A DNA stretch of 40,422 nt. Source: a virus. Numbering within the stretch: the first letter of the stretch is position 1; each line of letters starts with the position of its first letter. Below are positions 1-7,350 of the stretch, one piece after another. The translations under genes were made by a program, and so were the position numbers. Location of the stretch: positions 1-40,422 of IMG/VR virus record IMGVR_UViG_3300008952_000113; one strand, 5' to 3'. A model generated the notes under the pieces. It was not told the DNA's origin, ran no database searches, and worked only from the letters and a program-made list of their open reading frames with translations.

Positions 1-165
1 GAACATCTCGTTGCCGTCGCGATCCACTCCGAGCCTCTGTTGGTTGAGTTTTTCCAACTCCTCATAAAAGGGGGCGGATGGTGTCATGATTTTTTTTCTT
101 CTTCTCGTTTTTTTCCCGAAAATTAATCCCAGGATAGCTTCAAGGATTGTCATCAACAGCTTCAT
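1..165 (-). CDS. Small basic protein, 3' end cut by window edge
   Basis: An open frame of 55 codons runs from ATG at 165 off the left edge. The start is set by a strong GGAGGAG ribosome binding site 6 bases upstream. The N-terminus (MKLLMTILEAILGLIFGK) is a short hydrophobic helix, followed by a very basic stretch of Lys and Arg and then a polar region. This could be a single N-terminal membrane anchor or signal-like segment. The gene overlaps the end of the upstream gene by 26 bases, so the two are probably translated together. I do not recognise a family, and the C-terminus is outside the window. Confidence 0.6.
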   Translation of the reverse strand, partial: MKLLMTILEAILGLIFGKKTRRRKKIMTPSAPFYEELEKLNQQRLGVDRDGNEMF

Positions 166-559
166 GTTGTGTCTCCTCCGCTGGCAAATCGTTGTATGCC
201 GCGAGTTGGGCCATGGCGTCGTCCCAGTTTTCGATGTTTAGGTAGGGCTTGTACACTTCGGGATAGGATTCAATAAATGTTTGAATGATTTGTTTTCTCC
301 ATTCCCGCAAGTCATGTTCATCCTCGTTGCGGAGAACTTTGATCTTCTGCTCATCTATCCCGGTAAGCTCCATGGCCATGTAGCCAGCTTCCAAACTCAT
401 AATCATGCGGGTGTACATCTTTACTGTGAATGTGAGGATTTCATTTTCCACCACCTGCAAGAGATGGCTCTTCAATCCAAAGATAATTGCCAAGGCACTA
501 TACACCTTATGAAAAAAGATCCCTGCCAAAAACGCTATAACTATATATACCAATGTCAT
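140..559 (-). CDS. Hypothetical protein with N-terminal membrane segment
   Basis: This encodes 139 residues. ATG at 559 is preceded by GGAG at a good distance. Residues 1 to about 30 form a hydrophobic segment (VYIVIAFLAGIFF), then a helical region rich in Met and Glu, then an acidic C-terminal tail. It looks like a single-pass membrane protein with a cytoplasmic helical domain. It is the first gene downstream of a sigma-70-like promoter at 593 to 621. Its 3' end overlaps the next small gene, which also begins with a hydrophobic helix. No family is recognised; a lysis or membrane-associated role is possible but not shown. Confidence 0.6.
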   Translation of the reverse strand: MTLVYIVIAFLAGIFFHKVYSALAIIFGLKSHLLQVVENEILTFTVKMYTRMIMSLEAGYMAMELTGIDEQKIKVLRNEDEHDLREWRKQIIQTFIESYPEVYKPYLNIENWDDAMAQLAAYNDLPAEETQHEAVDDNP

Positions 560-575
560 ATTTCACTCCATACAA

Positions 576-616
576 AAAAACACTGCTCTGTCATTATACA
601 ACATAGCAGTGTTTTT
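576..616 (-). terminator. Intrinsic terminator with 12-bp perfect stem
   Basis: A perfect 12-base inverted repeat (AAAAACACTGCT at 576-587, AGCAGTGTTTTT at 605-616) with a 17-base loop lies 22 bases after the stop codon of the acidic protein gene. Read on the minus strand, the second arm runs into seven T residues, so it resembles a classical rho-independent terminator. Its loop holds the -10 box of a promoter on the same strand. Confidence 0.75.
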
Positions 617-621
617 GTAAA
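593..621 (-). promoter_or_regulatory. Sigma-70-like promoter TTTACA-N17-TATAAT
   Basis: On the minus strand TTTACA (621-616) is separated by 17 bases from TATAAT (598-593), one mismatch from consensus. It sits upstream of the 139-residue membrane protein gene. The -10 lies in the loop of the terminator at 576-616 and the expected transcription start falls in its second arm. Confidence 0.65.
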
Positions 622-638
622 GTGTTTTCGAATAAGTA

Positions 639-1412
639 TTACTTATTCAAGCGGCTGATTACTTTGGAAGTAATTTCAGCAACTAATGCGTCGACTGAGG
701 ATTTCTTTGATTTAGATTCGTTCTTAGTGTAATCTAGTGGGTCCTTGCCAGGTTTGGTCTTGGACTTATCCCCTCGCGAGGCACCGGTGAGTTTTGCACC
801 AGTCTCTTGCATCAAATCCTCTTCTTCTTCGGGTTCCGTCTCTTCAACGTCAACGGCACCATCCATGTCGAGGGTCGCCGCATCCAAGTCCATGGCTGCG
901 TCGGCTTCCAAGTCAGCTTCTTCTTCACCGCCACTGGTAGTAACCGTCACAATGTCGGATCCAGCAGCTTGGTTAATGAGAGCGGCCAAGTCGCCCAAAA
1001 TCTGTTCAGCACGAGTGGCGATATCGCCATCGGCTTCTGCAGTTTCAAGGTCGGCAGTGGCATCCATGACATCGGCTTCTGCATCACCCATGTCACGAGC
1101 TGCATCATCGGCGTCGTCATGAGCCTCGATGTCTTCAATTTCTTCTTCGTCGTCTTCGGTGACGGGGATGAGCCCTTCAGCCTTGACTTCTTCTTCAGTT
1201 ACACCTTTATCGGTGCTTTCTTCCACAGTTTCTGCTTCTTCAACAGATGCTGCTTCTTCAACAACTTCTTCGCCTTCTTTCACTTCATCTTCATTAACTT
1301 CTTCTTCCTCGTTCACTTGAGTCTCCAAGAAGGATTCTGAAAGTGGAGCGAGGTTAGCTAATCCCATGAAACGACGAACAGTTGATTCGTTTAAAAGTTT
1401 CTTGTTACTCAT
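639..1412 (-). CDS. Acidic low-complexity protein, possibly capsid core
   Basis: This encodes 257 residues, very rich in Glu, Asp and Ala. The first 30 residues are ordered and amphipathic (LLNESTVRRFMGLANL). They are followed by about 60 residues of Glu/Val-rich sequence, an Asp/Ala-rich helical middle, and a basic Lys/Ser-rich C-terminal tail with a short final helix. ATG at 1412 follows GAGGAG at a spacing of about 10. The composition is like that of prohead core or internal proteins of T4-type phages, but no family signature is certain. It is a monocistronic unit, with a terminator directly downstream. Upstream is a promoter element shared with the scaffold-like gene near 40 kb, which supports a structural, late-expressed role. 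This is inference. Confidence 0.6.
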   Translation of the reverse strand: MSNKKLLNESTVRRFMGLANLAPLSESFLETQVNEEEEVNEDEVKEGEEVVEEAASVEEAETVEESTDKGVTEEEVKAEGLIPVTEDDEEEIEDIEAHDDADDAARDMGDAEADVMDATADLETAEADGDIATRAEQILGDLAALINQAAGSDIVTVTTSGGEEEADLEADAAMDLDAATLDMDGAVDVEETEPEEEEDLMQETGAKLTGASRGDKSKTKPGKDPLDYTKNESKSKKSSVDALVAEITSKVISRLNK

Positions 1413-1476
1413 AGTATACTATCTCCTCTTGATGTTTAAATCGATTTTTTCAAGATTTACTCTGCAAACTGCAGAA

Positions 1477-1518
1477 TAACTCTTATAAATAGTGTGGGGC
1501 TTCGCAAAAACCCCTTTT
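1477..1518 (-). promoter_or_regulatory. Bipartite phage promoter element, copy 1
   Basis: On the minus strand the order is AAAAGGGG (1518-1511), 16 bases, CACTATTTATA (1494-1484), two bases, AGTTA (1481-1477). The same blocks with identical spacing occur at 40072-40113. The element lies between the stop of the sigma-like gene, which it overlaps, and the start of the acidic protein gene. It does not match the sigma-70 consensus. The block TATTTATA is the reverse complement of the T4 late box TATAAATA, not the box itself. Confidence 0.6.
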
Positions 1519-1807
1519 ATTTAGCCGAAAGCGGTTTTTCAATGCGTTTCTTCAATTTTTGCACAGCGGCCTTTTCTATTTGACACACGCGGACAAAACT
1601 TATGCGAAGTCTTTCGCCAACTTCTCTGAGGGTGAGACCTCCTTCATGCTTATCCACGGCCACCAAAGTGCAATTAAGATCGTCTTCGTAATCGATCCAA
1701 TGCTTGCAGTCTGAGTTGGGGCACGAAACTTTATTCTTCTTACATGACTTGACACAAGGGAGCTCCACACTTGGGGCGTCCAAAAATATATTAAAAAGAT
1801 CAGACAT
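1517..1807 (-). CDS. Small protein with sigma-70 region 4-like HTH and Cys cluster
   Basis: This encodes 96 residues from the second ATG of a GGAGGAGT-ATGATG start. The C-terminal half (LTLREVGERLRISFVRVCQIE, then a Lys-rich helix) matches the helix-turn-helix of sigma factor region 4.2, which normally reads the -35 element. The N-terminal half has cysteines in CVKSC and CPNSDC arrangements plus another Cys, a likely zinc site. It is far too short to be a full sigma factor: region 2, which binds the -10, is absent. It may be a DNA-binding regulator, a co-activator or one half of a split sigma factor. Its stop codon overlaps the phage-type promoter element at 1477-1518. It overlaps the upstream gene by 8 bases. 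Confidence 0.65.
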   Translation of the reverse strand: MSDLFNIFLDAPSVELPCVKSCKKNKVSCPNSDCKHWIDYEDDLNCTLVAVDKHEGGLTLREVGERLRISFVRVCQIEKAAVQKLKKRIEKPLSAK

Positions 1808-2165
1808 CATACTCCTCCAGCTCAATCAAGTCGAAGATGTTCTCAATATCTTCTGGGGAGAGTGCGAACCGACGGTCTACATCGTCTGCCTCTTCTCGTT
1901 CTTTCCTTATCATTTTTCTATTCCTTTTGTTATCAATTTGTTTATTCTCTTTATACTCCTCGATGAAAGCATTGATGTGTTTGTTATCTCCGATGAAGCC
2001 ATCAACCAAGGCTCGGAAAAATTCTGTCTTGGTTAATTTTTCATACTCCAATTTCATGATGAGATTCACATACACGGTGTCGGTGCTATCATAATAGAGT
2101 GTTGGGTATACCCGACGATTAAGTTGGCCATACTCTTCAATTTTTTCTCCCGGAATTTTAGGCAT
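1800..2165 (-). CDS. Hypothetical helical protein
   Basis: This encodes 121 residues. A short strand (YVNLIMKLEY) is followed by a helix (LTKTEFFRALVDGFI), an arrangement that resembles ribbon-helix-helix proteins. Then come a long charged Lys/Arg/Glu helix and an acidic C-terminus. The gene overlaps both neighbours by a few bases, which indicates translational coupling in one operon. I do not recognise a named family; a DNA-binding role is a guess from the strand-helix pattern and the basic region. Confidence 0.6.
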   Translation of the reverse strand: MPKIPGEKIEEYGQLNRRVYPTLYYDSTDTVYVNLIMKLEYEKLTKTEFFRALVDGFIGDNKHINAFIEEYKENKQIDNKRNRKMIRKEREEADDVDRRFALSPEDIENIFDLIELEEYDV

Positions 2166-2433
2166 TCTGTGTTGCCCGATCCCGAAGGCGTTTGTCGAAG
2201 TCCTTCACTACTTCCTGAGCTTTTGACCAGCAGTCGGGGCAATACAGGCGAACTGTTTCGGGGTCATGGCGCACGACCACGCTCCAGCTCATCACCTGTT
2301 CTCTATTCTGGCGGTCGAACGGCTCCTCGCATGCGAGGCATTCTTCGGGCAACTGATCAAAGAGGCCCAACTTTTCCTTCACATCCTTTTGGATTTGTTT
2401 GTGTTTCTTTTTGTTCTTTAGTTTCCTAACCAT
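2158..2433 (-). CDS. Small zinc-binding protein, two CxxC motifs
   Basis: This encodes 91 residues. A basic N-terminus is followed by CLAC and, about 30 residues later, CPDC, a four-cysteine zinc ribbon arrangement. A charged C-terminal helix follows. The start at 2433 lies just after the methyltransferase gene and the 3' end overlaps the next gene by 8 bases. No enzymatic motif is visible. It is most likely a structural zinc protein that binds nucleic acid or protein; the function is unknown. Confidence 0.6.
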   Translation of the reverse strand: MVRKLKNKKKHKQIQKDVKEKLGLFDQLPEECLACEEPFDRQNREQVMSWSVVVRHDPETVRLYCPDCWSKAQEVVKDFDKRLRDRATQNA

Positions 2434-2441
2434 GTGCTCTC

Positions 2442-2918
2442 CTACATTGCTGACAGCAGCGGTGTGGTTGGGGCGCCTGATTCTGACGTGCCGAAGATGA
2501 CCACCGCAGATGGGAAGGGTGCAGAATTCGTTCCGCCGCCAAACTTGAGGCGCCCCTTTATCAGCCTAATCTCATCGGCCTTCATCACATAGTCGTGCCA
2601 ATACCTCGTGTCGGTACGGGCAGGGATTAACATTACGACGACGGTGCCCTTCGTCTGAGCTGCTTCGTATGCCTTCTTCACCCACAAGCCAATGACTCGG
2701 CCATAGGGGGGATTGACAAAAGCCGTGTGGCCTGACCAATCTTGAGCCAGACCATCGTCATCGGTGGTAAAATACTTAGAGCACACCGCGTTGTGGCTCT
2801 GAGCGCAGGGATCTAGATTAAAAGAGAACTCTTTATCCAGTTCCTGAAAGAAGGTGCGTGGCGTGGACCACTCCAGACTCTTGCTACTAAACAGTGCTTC
2901 CATATCATGCTTTCTCAT
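2442..2918 (-). CDS. Phage DNA N6-adenine methyltransferase (Dam family)
   Basis: This encodes 158 residues from ATG at 2918, which has GGAG six bases upstream; the frame is open further upstream, but that part lies over dUTPase. It has the features of the phage DNA N-6-adenine-methyltransferase family (Pfam Dam, PF05869). These are an N-terminal STPRTFFQELDKEFSFNLDPCA segment seen in parts as TPRTFF and LDPCA, the catalytic NPPYGR motif near residue 75, LIPARTDT, and a late GRLKFGG segment. Such enzymes methylate adenine with S-adenosylmethionine, usually to protect phage DNA from host restriction. It overlaps dUTPase by 14 bases, which suggests co-translation. Confidence 0.85.
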   Translation of the reverse strand: MRKHDMEALFSSKSLEWSTPRTFFQELDKEFSFNLDPCAQSHNAVCSKYFTTDDDGLAQDWSGHTAFVNPPYGRVIGLWVKKAYEAAQTKGTVVVMLIPARTDTRYWHDYVMKADEIRLIKGRLKFGGGTNSAPFPSAVVIFGTSESGAPTTPLLSAM

Positions 2919-3405
2919 TCTTGTCTCCGTCGGTTGAACCAAGAGCACCTGCGCCTCGGTCGCTAATTGTGATGGGATACCAGTTGTAAAGGTTGCCTGT
3001 GTTGGTCTCCAACGCTCGGAAGTGAACGACTGGAACCATGACCGCTTGGGCAATCTTATCCTTTGGGATAATTGTCTGGGCCTTCTTGCCAATGTTATGA
3101 AGGTTGACGAACACCTCTCCGTCGTACCCGCTGTCCACTACGCAGGCCCCAACGATGAGGCTGCGCTTGGCTGCAATACTGGATCGGTTTTTGATCTCAA
3201 TCATATATCCATGAGGGACGCCAAACCGATAGCCCGTGGCCAGTAGCTTGCTCTCTCCCGGCTCAATGACAATCGAATCTTTGTCGGGGTGAGGAAGGAA
3301 GCCTTCCGGGTCTGGGTTGAAGTACAGGTCTAAGCCTGCGTCTGATGGGTTGGCCCGCTCTGGTGGTTGGGCGCTGTCTCTTACTCTGTAAAATTCTAGA
3401 ATCAT
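2905..3405 (-). CDS. dut: dUTP diphosphatase (dUTPase)
   Basis: This encodes 166 residues, the usual size for a trimeric dUTPase. The five conserved motifs can be seen: DAGLDL (22-27), NRSS (73-76), VVDSGYDGEV (89-98), KIAQAV (117-122) and DRGAGALGST (149-158). The last is a variant of the usual glycine-rich RGxGGFGST motif. The enzyme hydrolyses dUTP to dUMP and diphosphate, which keeps uracil out of phage DNA and supplies dUMP. The start at 3405 follows AAGGAG. It sits with RNR and DNA polymerase in the nucleotide-metabolism region. Confidence 0.93.
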   Translation of the reverse strand: MILEFYRVRDSAQPPERANPSDAGLDLYFNPDPEGFLPHPDKDSIVIEPGESKLLATGYRFGVPHGYMIEIKNRSSIAAKRSLIVGACVVDSGYDGEVFVNLHNIGKKAQTIIPKDKIAQAVMVPVVHFRALETNTGNLYNWYPITISDRGAGALGSTDGDKNEKA

Positions 3406-3415
3406 ATTATTCTCC

Positions 3416-3652
3416 TTAATTGATTTCTGTCTTCTCTAATCCCCGAAGCATCATCCAATTCAAAACATCGAATGGGCCGCCGTAGGTAACGATAACGTCA
3501 TATTCGCTATCTTTGTATTTCTCGTTTAGTTCGTCACAGGCAGCTTCGGTTTCTTCGGCACTCCGAAGGGTGCGTCGCTCCTGGATCTTGAGCTTCGTGT
3601 TGTGTATCACCACAACTGAATTAAATTTTCTTTTCTTCTTCTCTCCCGTCAT
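3416..3652 (-). CDS. Hypothetical small protein
   Basis: This encodes 78 residues with a basic N-terminus, a predicted beta strand (SVVVIHN), a charged helix, another strand (YDVIVTYGG) and a final helix, so it is probably a small alpha/beta domain. It overlaps the end of the DnaE-type polymerase gene by four bases (ATGA-type junction) and is therefore likely translated with it. No family is recognised. A role as a polymerase accessory would rest only on its position. Confidence 0.55.
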   Translation of the reverse strand: MTGEKKKRKFNSVVVIHNTKLKIQERRTLRSAEETEAACDELNEKYKDSEYDVIVTYGGPFDVLNWMMLRGLEKTEIN

Positions 3653-6600
3653 CCTAAAACCCTGAAGTTATGATATATGCTGCGTGTGGAGAATCCCCAC
3701 TGCTCGCTGAAATCTAACTTCGCCATATAAGGTCGGTTGATTTGAATTCTATCTCTGTGTTCTTTAACTCCCCAGCACTTGATGTGTGTGAGGACGCTGT
3801 TCTCATCCACGACCTCGATAACCCAATAGGTCTTGTCGTTTTTGGTCTTTCGTGCCGTCACTTTCCGTGGGACAAACCACACCAAGTTCAAGTCGGGGTC
3901 GTAGTCTGAAATTGCTGGGACGCAATATTCCTTTAATCTTTGTTGGATGGGCTCATCAACGACAAGATGGATTGGAAACACGCCAGTTAAGCTGGCCAGA
4001 TATTCAATCTTCTCCTCGATGGCAAAGTCTCCCTCTGGCGCATACATCTCAATGTTTTCTTCTAAGTCCTTCTCTTTCCGGGGGCGTTCGACTGCCACCG
4101 CTGACCAGTAATGTTTAAGACCAGTGAACCGATCATCCATCAAGCAATTCAATGCTTGGCTTCTCACCAAGACATCCAAAGCTTTCTTGTTGAGCTTGCT
4201 GTATACCATGTCCTCGTTGAAAAGAAAGTCCTCAATTTTATGGAAAGGTCTGCCATTGTAGATTTGTTCAATTGCCGACTCACCAAGTCCCTTGATGGAA
4301 GTGAGGGGTTGAATGAGGGCGTTGCCATCATCCGAGATTTCCCATACCCTTCCAGACGTGTTGACGTTTAACTTCTCAATACCAAACCCCAAACTCTTTG
4401 CGACATTGATTGCGGCCTCTTTTCGCCCTTCGGGCTCTTTGTCGAGAAATGCTGCCATCCATTCAACTGGATAATAGTTGAGCAGATGAGCACACTGATA
4501 AGATAGTGTAGCGTAAGAAACCGCATGTGATGCGTTGAAGCCATAACCTGAGAAGAATTCCATTTTCTCCCACAGTTCCATTGCTTGTTGCTCAGTAATT
4601 CCCTTGTCGACACATCCGTCAACAAACTTTAGTCGGATCTTTTCTAGTTCTTTGGCGCCTTTGCCTGTTCCTTTTTTAGTTAATAGCTTGCGAAGGGCAT
4701 TGCCCTCGTCCAAAGATATATCACGACCAAGTTTGTGGGCTAGCAAAGCCAGCTGTTCTTGGAAAATAATGAAGCCATAAGTTTCCTCAAGACACTCTTT
4801 GATGACTGGATGGACATATTCAATTTCTTCTGGGTTTTTTATTGCCTTCGCATAACGCTTGGCAACACCTGCAGACAGCGGGCCCGGTCGATAGATCGCA
4901 GTGATGGCTGACAGATCTGCAAGACTTGTGGGCTTCGTATCTTTGCAGAATTTTTGTGCCCCATCTTGAGTGAATTGAAAAACGCCAGCCCATTTTCCTT
5001 TATGGAAGATGTTCTTCCACACTTTCTGATCACCAAAGTCAATCGTATCTGGGTGAAGGTGTTCCTCGTAATACGCTTTCACCTGTGCGAAAGTTGGCTC
5101 CGGTATATCATGCTTCCTTATTAAGATGTGACGTATCGCTCCCTCAATCATGCGAAGTGAAGCGAGTCCCAAGATATCAAACTTAATAAAGCCCATGGGT
5201 TCCAAGTGACGAACGTTCTGTCCCTCGCTCCACGGTGTCTGCCGGACGCCACCGGATGATATGAGGGGCATGTGATGGTCGAGGTTCTCGCCCACCAAAA
5301 TTCCACCAGCGTGGCGTGAACAGCTTCGAGTACTCCCAAAGATTCTCAACACATGCGTCTTTACTTGAGGGTATTTGTTCAAGAAAGCCTTGAGACTATC
5401 TGAATATTCTAATACCTCTTCAAAGGTTGGGGCGTATACACCTGCAGCAATTCCATTAGCTTCCTTCGCTCTGGGTGTTGCCTCGTGGATCATCTTACTT
5501 GTGACACCATTGGCCTCAGCGAAGTCGATGTTGTAAAATTTGGAGATGTCTTTGATGAGTGATCTCAATTGGAGAGTGTTCCAGTTAGAGATGGGAACCA
5601 CAACGTTGTCTCCCCATTCCTTAATGAACATATCTTTTAGTTCCATCGGATCGGCCACATCATAATCAATATCAGGGTAGTCTACTGTATCCTTCCGTAA
5701 GAATCTCTCGAACTGAAGGTTGTATTTGATGGGATCAATTTGAGTAATGTTAAGACAGTAGGCGATGAGCGAACCTGCGGCTGAACCTCGTCCTGCGCCT
5801 ACAAGCTGGGCCTCTTGTGCCTTGTCTGAAATGGCCCTCATAGTCAAAAAGTATTTACTAAAACCTCTGGAGCTGATAACATCAAACTCTTGTTCAATTC
5901 TCTCCTCGTAATTTTTCTTTCCGGTGAGGCCACGCTTTGCAAGACCGTCGCGGGTGAAGTCCATCAAAGCGTCGTCTGCAGTCACACCTTCTGGCACAAC
6001 GAAATCAGGAAGTCGCACCGTGTTGTCGGGAAAGAAAGACTCAATCTTTTCGTGGGCAATTTCATACGTTCGCTCGATGCTGTCCAAGATTAATTGCTCA
6101 TCATACTCCACGCCTTTGGGGAAGAGTGGTGTGTCCTTCTCCCGATAAATCCAATTGTCTGGCTGAGAGTATTTGCGATATGCTTCGAGCATCTCATCAC
6201 CGTTCTTGGGGTATAGTTCGCACCGAGTCTCATCGATAGTGTCGGGCAGCGTTGCCTCAGTGAGTCCCTTACCAAGCCAGCCCAATTTCTTATATAGTTC
6301 GCGGTCCTTCCATGACGCTTTGTCTGGGTAGTGGCTGTCCGAAGTCGAGACAAGTTGAATGTCCAACTCTTCGCACACTTTAATTACAAATTTGTTTATG
6401 GCGTGTTGGTCGGGAATTGCATTCCACTGAACTTCTCCGTAAAAATTATCTCCGAAGATTTCTTTGAATCTGGTGGCTGTCTTTTTCATCTCCTCGTAGA
6501 CGGCCTCTTCGCCCTGTTCACGCTTGGCCCAATAGTTACTTGCAAAGGCGCCGCCCATACAGGCACTACAAACAATCAACCCCTCGCCATATTTCTCCAA

Positions 6601-7113
6601 CATCTCAAAGTCAATGCGTGGGTATCGATAAAAATTTTCGGGAGTATAAGAATCAGAGATCATTTTGAAGAGGTTGTTTAACCCCGCCTGACTAGAAACC
6701 AGCAAAACAAGATGACTGCGGCGAGACAGAATATCTTTAACAGCACTTTTGCTTTCTTCTTCATCCTCTACCGTGGTCCCAGTTGCCTCCGCTAATCCTT
6801 TAGCCTTCTTCTTATCTAGTTCGGCCAATTGCTTTTCTTCGTGCCATTCCTCCAAAGAAGGCACAAAATATGCCTCGCACCCATAGATCGGCTTAAAGTC
6901 CTTGCCATTCGCCTGCATTTCCTTCGCGTGGAGAACCTGATACGCAAGGCCATTCATGTTCCCATGATCGGTGAGGGCCAAGGCATCCATGCCATTTTGA
7001 TAGGCTGAGTCCATGTGTTCTTGTGGATAGCCGAGTGCATCGAATGGCGAACCTGCCACGCTGTGGGCATGAAGCCCGACGTACTTTACTTTAGAATCTT
7101 CTCGTTCGCTCAT
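3649..7113 (-). CDS. dnaE: DNA polymerase III alpha subunit (DnaE-type, PHP domain)
   Basis: This encodes 1154 residues, close to the normal length of bacterial DnaE. The N-terminus carries a PHP domain with LHAHS (about 14-18) and LTDHGNMNG (about 43-51). The family C palm has the catalytic PDIDYD motif near residue 480, preceded by GAGRGSAAGSL. Further on are YGFNASHAVSYA (family C fingers region), a helix-hairpin-helix-like IKGLGESAIEQI near 900, and a C-terminal OB-fold-like segment (ARKTKNDKTYWVIEVVD). It should be the main replicative polymerase, acting with the DnaB-type helicase and gp32-like SSB in the window. T4-type phages normally encode a family B polymerase, so a DnaE-type enzyme beside a T4-like virion module is unusual. 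No sliding clamp or loader is seen here. Confidence 0.93.
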   Translation of the reverse strand: MSEREDSKVKYVGLHAHSVAGSPFDALGYPQEHMDSAYQNGMDALALTDHGNMNGLAYQVLHAKEMQANGKDFKPIYGCEAYFVPSLEEWHEEKQLAELDKKKAKGLAEATGTTVEDEEESKSAVKDILSRRSHLVLLVSSQAGLNNLFKMISDSYTPENFYRYPRIDFEMLEKYGEGLIVCSACMGGAFASNYWAKREQGEEAVYEEMKKTATRFKEIFGDNFYGEVQWNAIPDQHAINKFVIKVCEELDIQLVSTSDSHYPDKASWKDRELYKKLGWLGKGLTEATLPDTIDETRCELYPKNGDEMLEAYRKYSQPDNWIYREKDTPLFPKGVEYDEQLILDSIERTYEIAHEKIESFFPDNTVRLPDFVVPEGVTADDALMDFTRDGLAKRGLTGKKNYEERIEQEFDVISSRGFSKYFLTMRAISDKAQEAQLVGAGRGSAAGSLIAYCLNITQIDPIKYNLQFERFLRKDTVDYPDIDYDVADPMELKDMFIKEWGDNVVVPISNWNTLQLRSLIKDISKFYNIDFAEANGVTSKMIHEATPRAKEANGIAAGVYAPTFEEVLEYSDSLKAFLNKYPQVKTHVLRIFGSTRSCSRHAGGILVGENLDHHMPLISSGGVRQTPWSEGQNVRHLEPMGFIKFDILGLASLRMIEGAIRHILIRKHDIPEPTFAQVKAYYEEHLHPDTIDFGDQKVWKNIFHKGKWAGVFQFTQDGAQKFCKDTKPTSLADLSAITAIYRPGPLSAGVAKRYAKAIKNPEEIEYVHPVIKECLEETYGFIIFQEQLALLAHKLGRDISLDEGNALRKLLTKKGTGKGAKELEKIRLKFVDGCVDKGITEQQAMELWEKMEFFSGYGFNASHAVSYATLSYQCAHLLNYYPVEWMAAFLDKEPEGRKEAAINVAKSLGFGIEKLNVNTSGRVWEISDDGNALIQPLTSIKGLGESAIEQIYNGRPFHKIEDFLFNEDMVYSKLNKKALDVLVRSQALNCLMDDRFTGLKHYWSAVAVERPRKEKDLEENIEMYAPEGDFAIEEKIEYLASLTGVFPIHLVVDEPIQQRLKEYCVPAISDYDPDLNLVWFVPRKVTARKTKNDKTYWVIEVVDENSVLTHIKCWGVKEHRDRIQINRPYMAKLDFSEQWGFSTRSIYHNFRVLG

Positions 7114-7116
7114 AAT

Positions 7117-7350
7117 CTAACCTATTTTCCTTAAATGATAGTTTGCAATATTAAAACGTTGGCCGGCCATATAAATAACCGTGGAGTTCCAGAGGGGATC
7201 GGTCCCCACTACAATACCAACCTCCTTCGTTGGTTGGCGCACATAATCAAGAGGAGTGACCACCTCCACTAAATCTCCAGGCTCAAGTTTCAGCTCCGAC
7301 GAGTCGGTAAGATCTTTGAGCCATTCGCTTTTGAAATGTGACAACTCCAT
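7117..7350 (-). CDS. Hypothetical small beta-rich protein
   Basis: This encodes 77 residues. A short N-terminal helix is followed by an all-beta segment (PGDLVEVVTPLDY, EVGIVVGTDPLW) that looks like a small SH3-like or KOW-like barrel. ATG at 7350 has AAGGA upstream and overlaps the end of the previous gene by 68 bases. It lies directly before dnaE, three bases from that gene's start codon. Function is unknown. A promoter at 7464-7491 could transcribe it together with dnaE. Confidence 0.6.
   Translation of the reverse strand: MELSHFKSEWLKDLTDSSELKLEPGDLVEVVTPLDYVRQPTKEVGIVVGTDPLWNSTVIYMAGQRFNIANYHLRKIG

Noticed and set aside
807-1340. Open frames on the plus strand over the acidic protein gene
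   Set aside because: They are low-complexity Ser- or Phe-rich translations of the antisense of a Glu/Asp-rich gene, with no ribosome sites; the minus-strand gene explains them.
1495-1514. GGGG...CCCC hairpin after the sigma-like gene as a terminator
   Set aside because: The stem is only four G-C pairs and no T run follows; the sequence is better explained as part of the promoter element.
2919-3092. Longer N-terminal extension of the Dam-type methyltransferase
   Set aside because: This part overlaps the dUTPase coding sequence, is not conserved in character, and a well-placed GGAG precedes the ATG at 2918.
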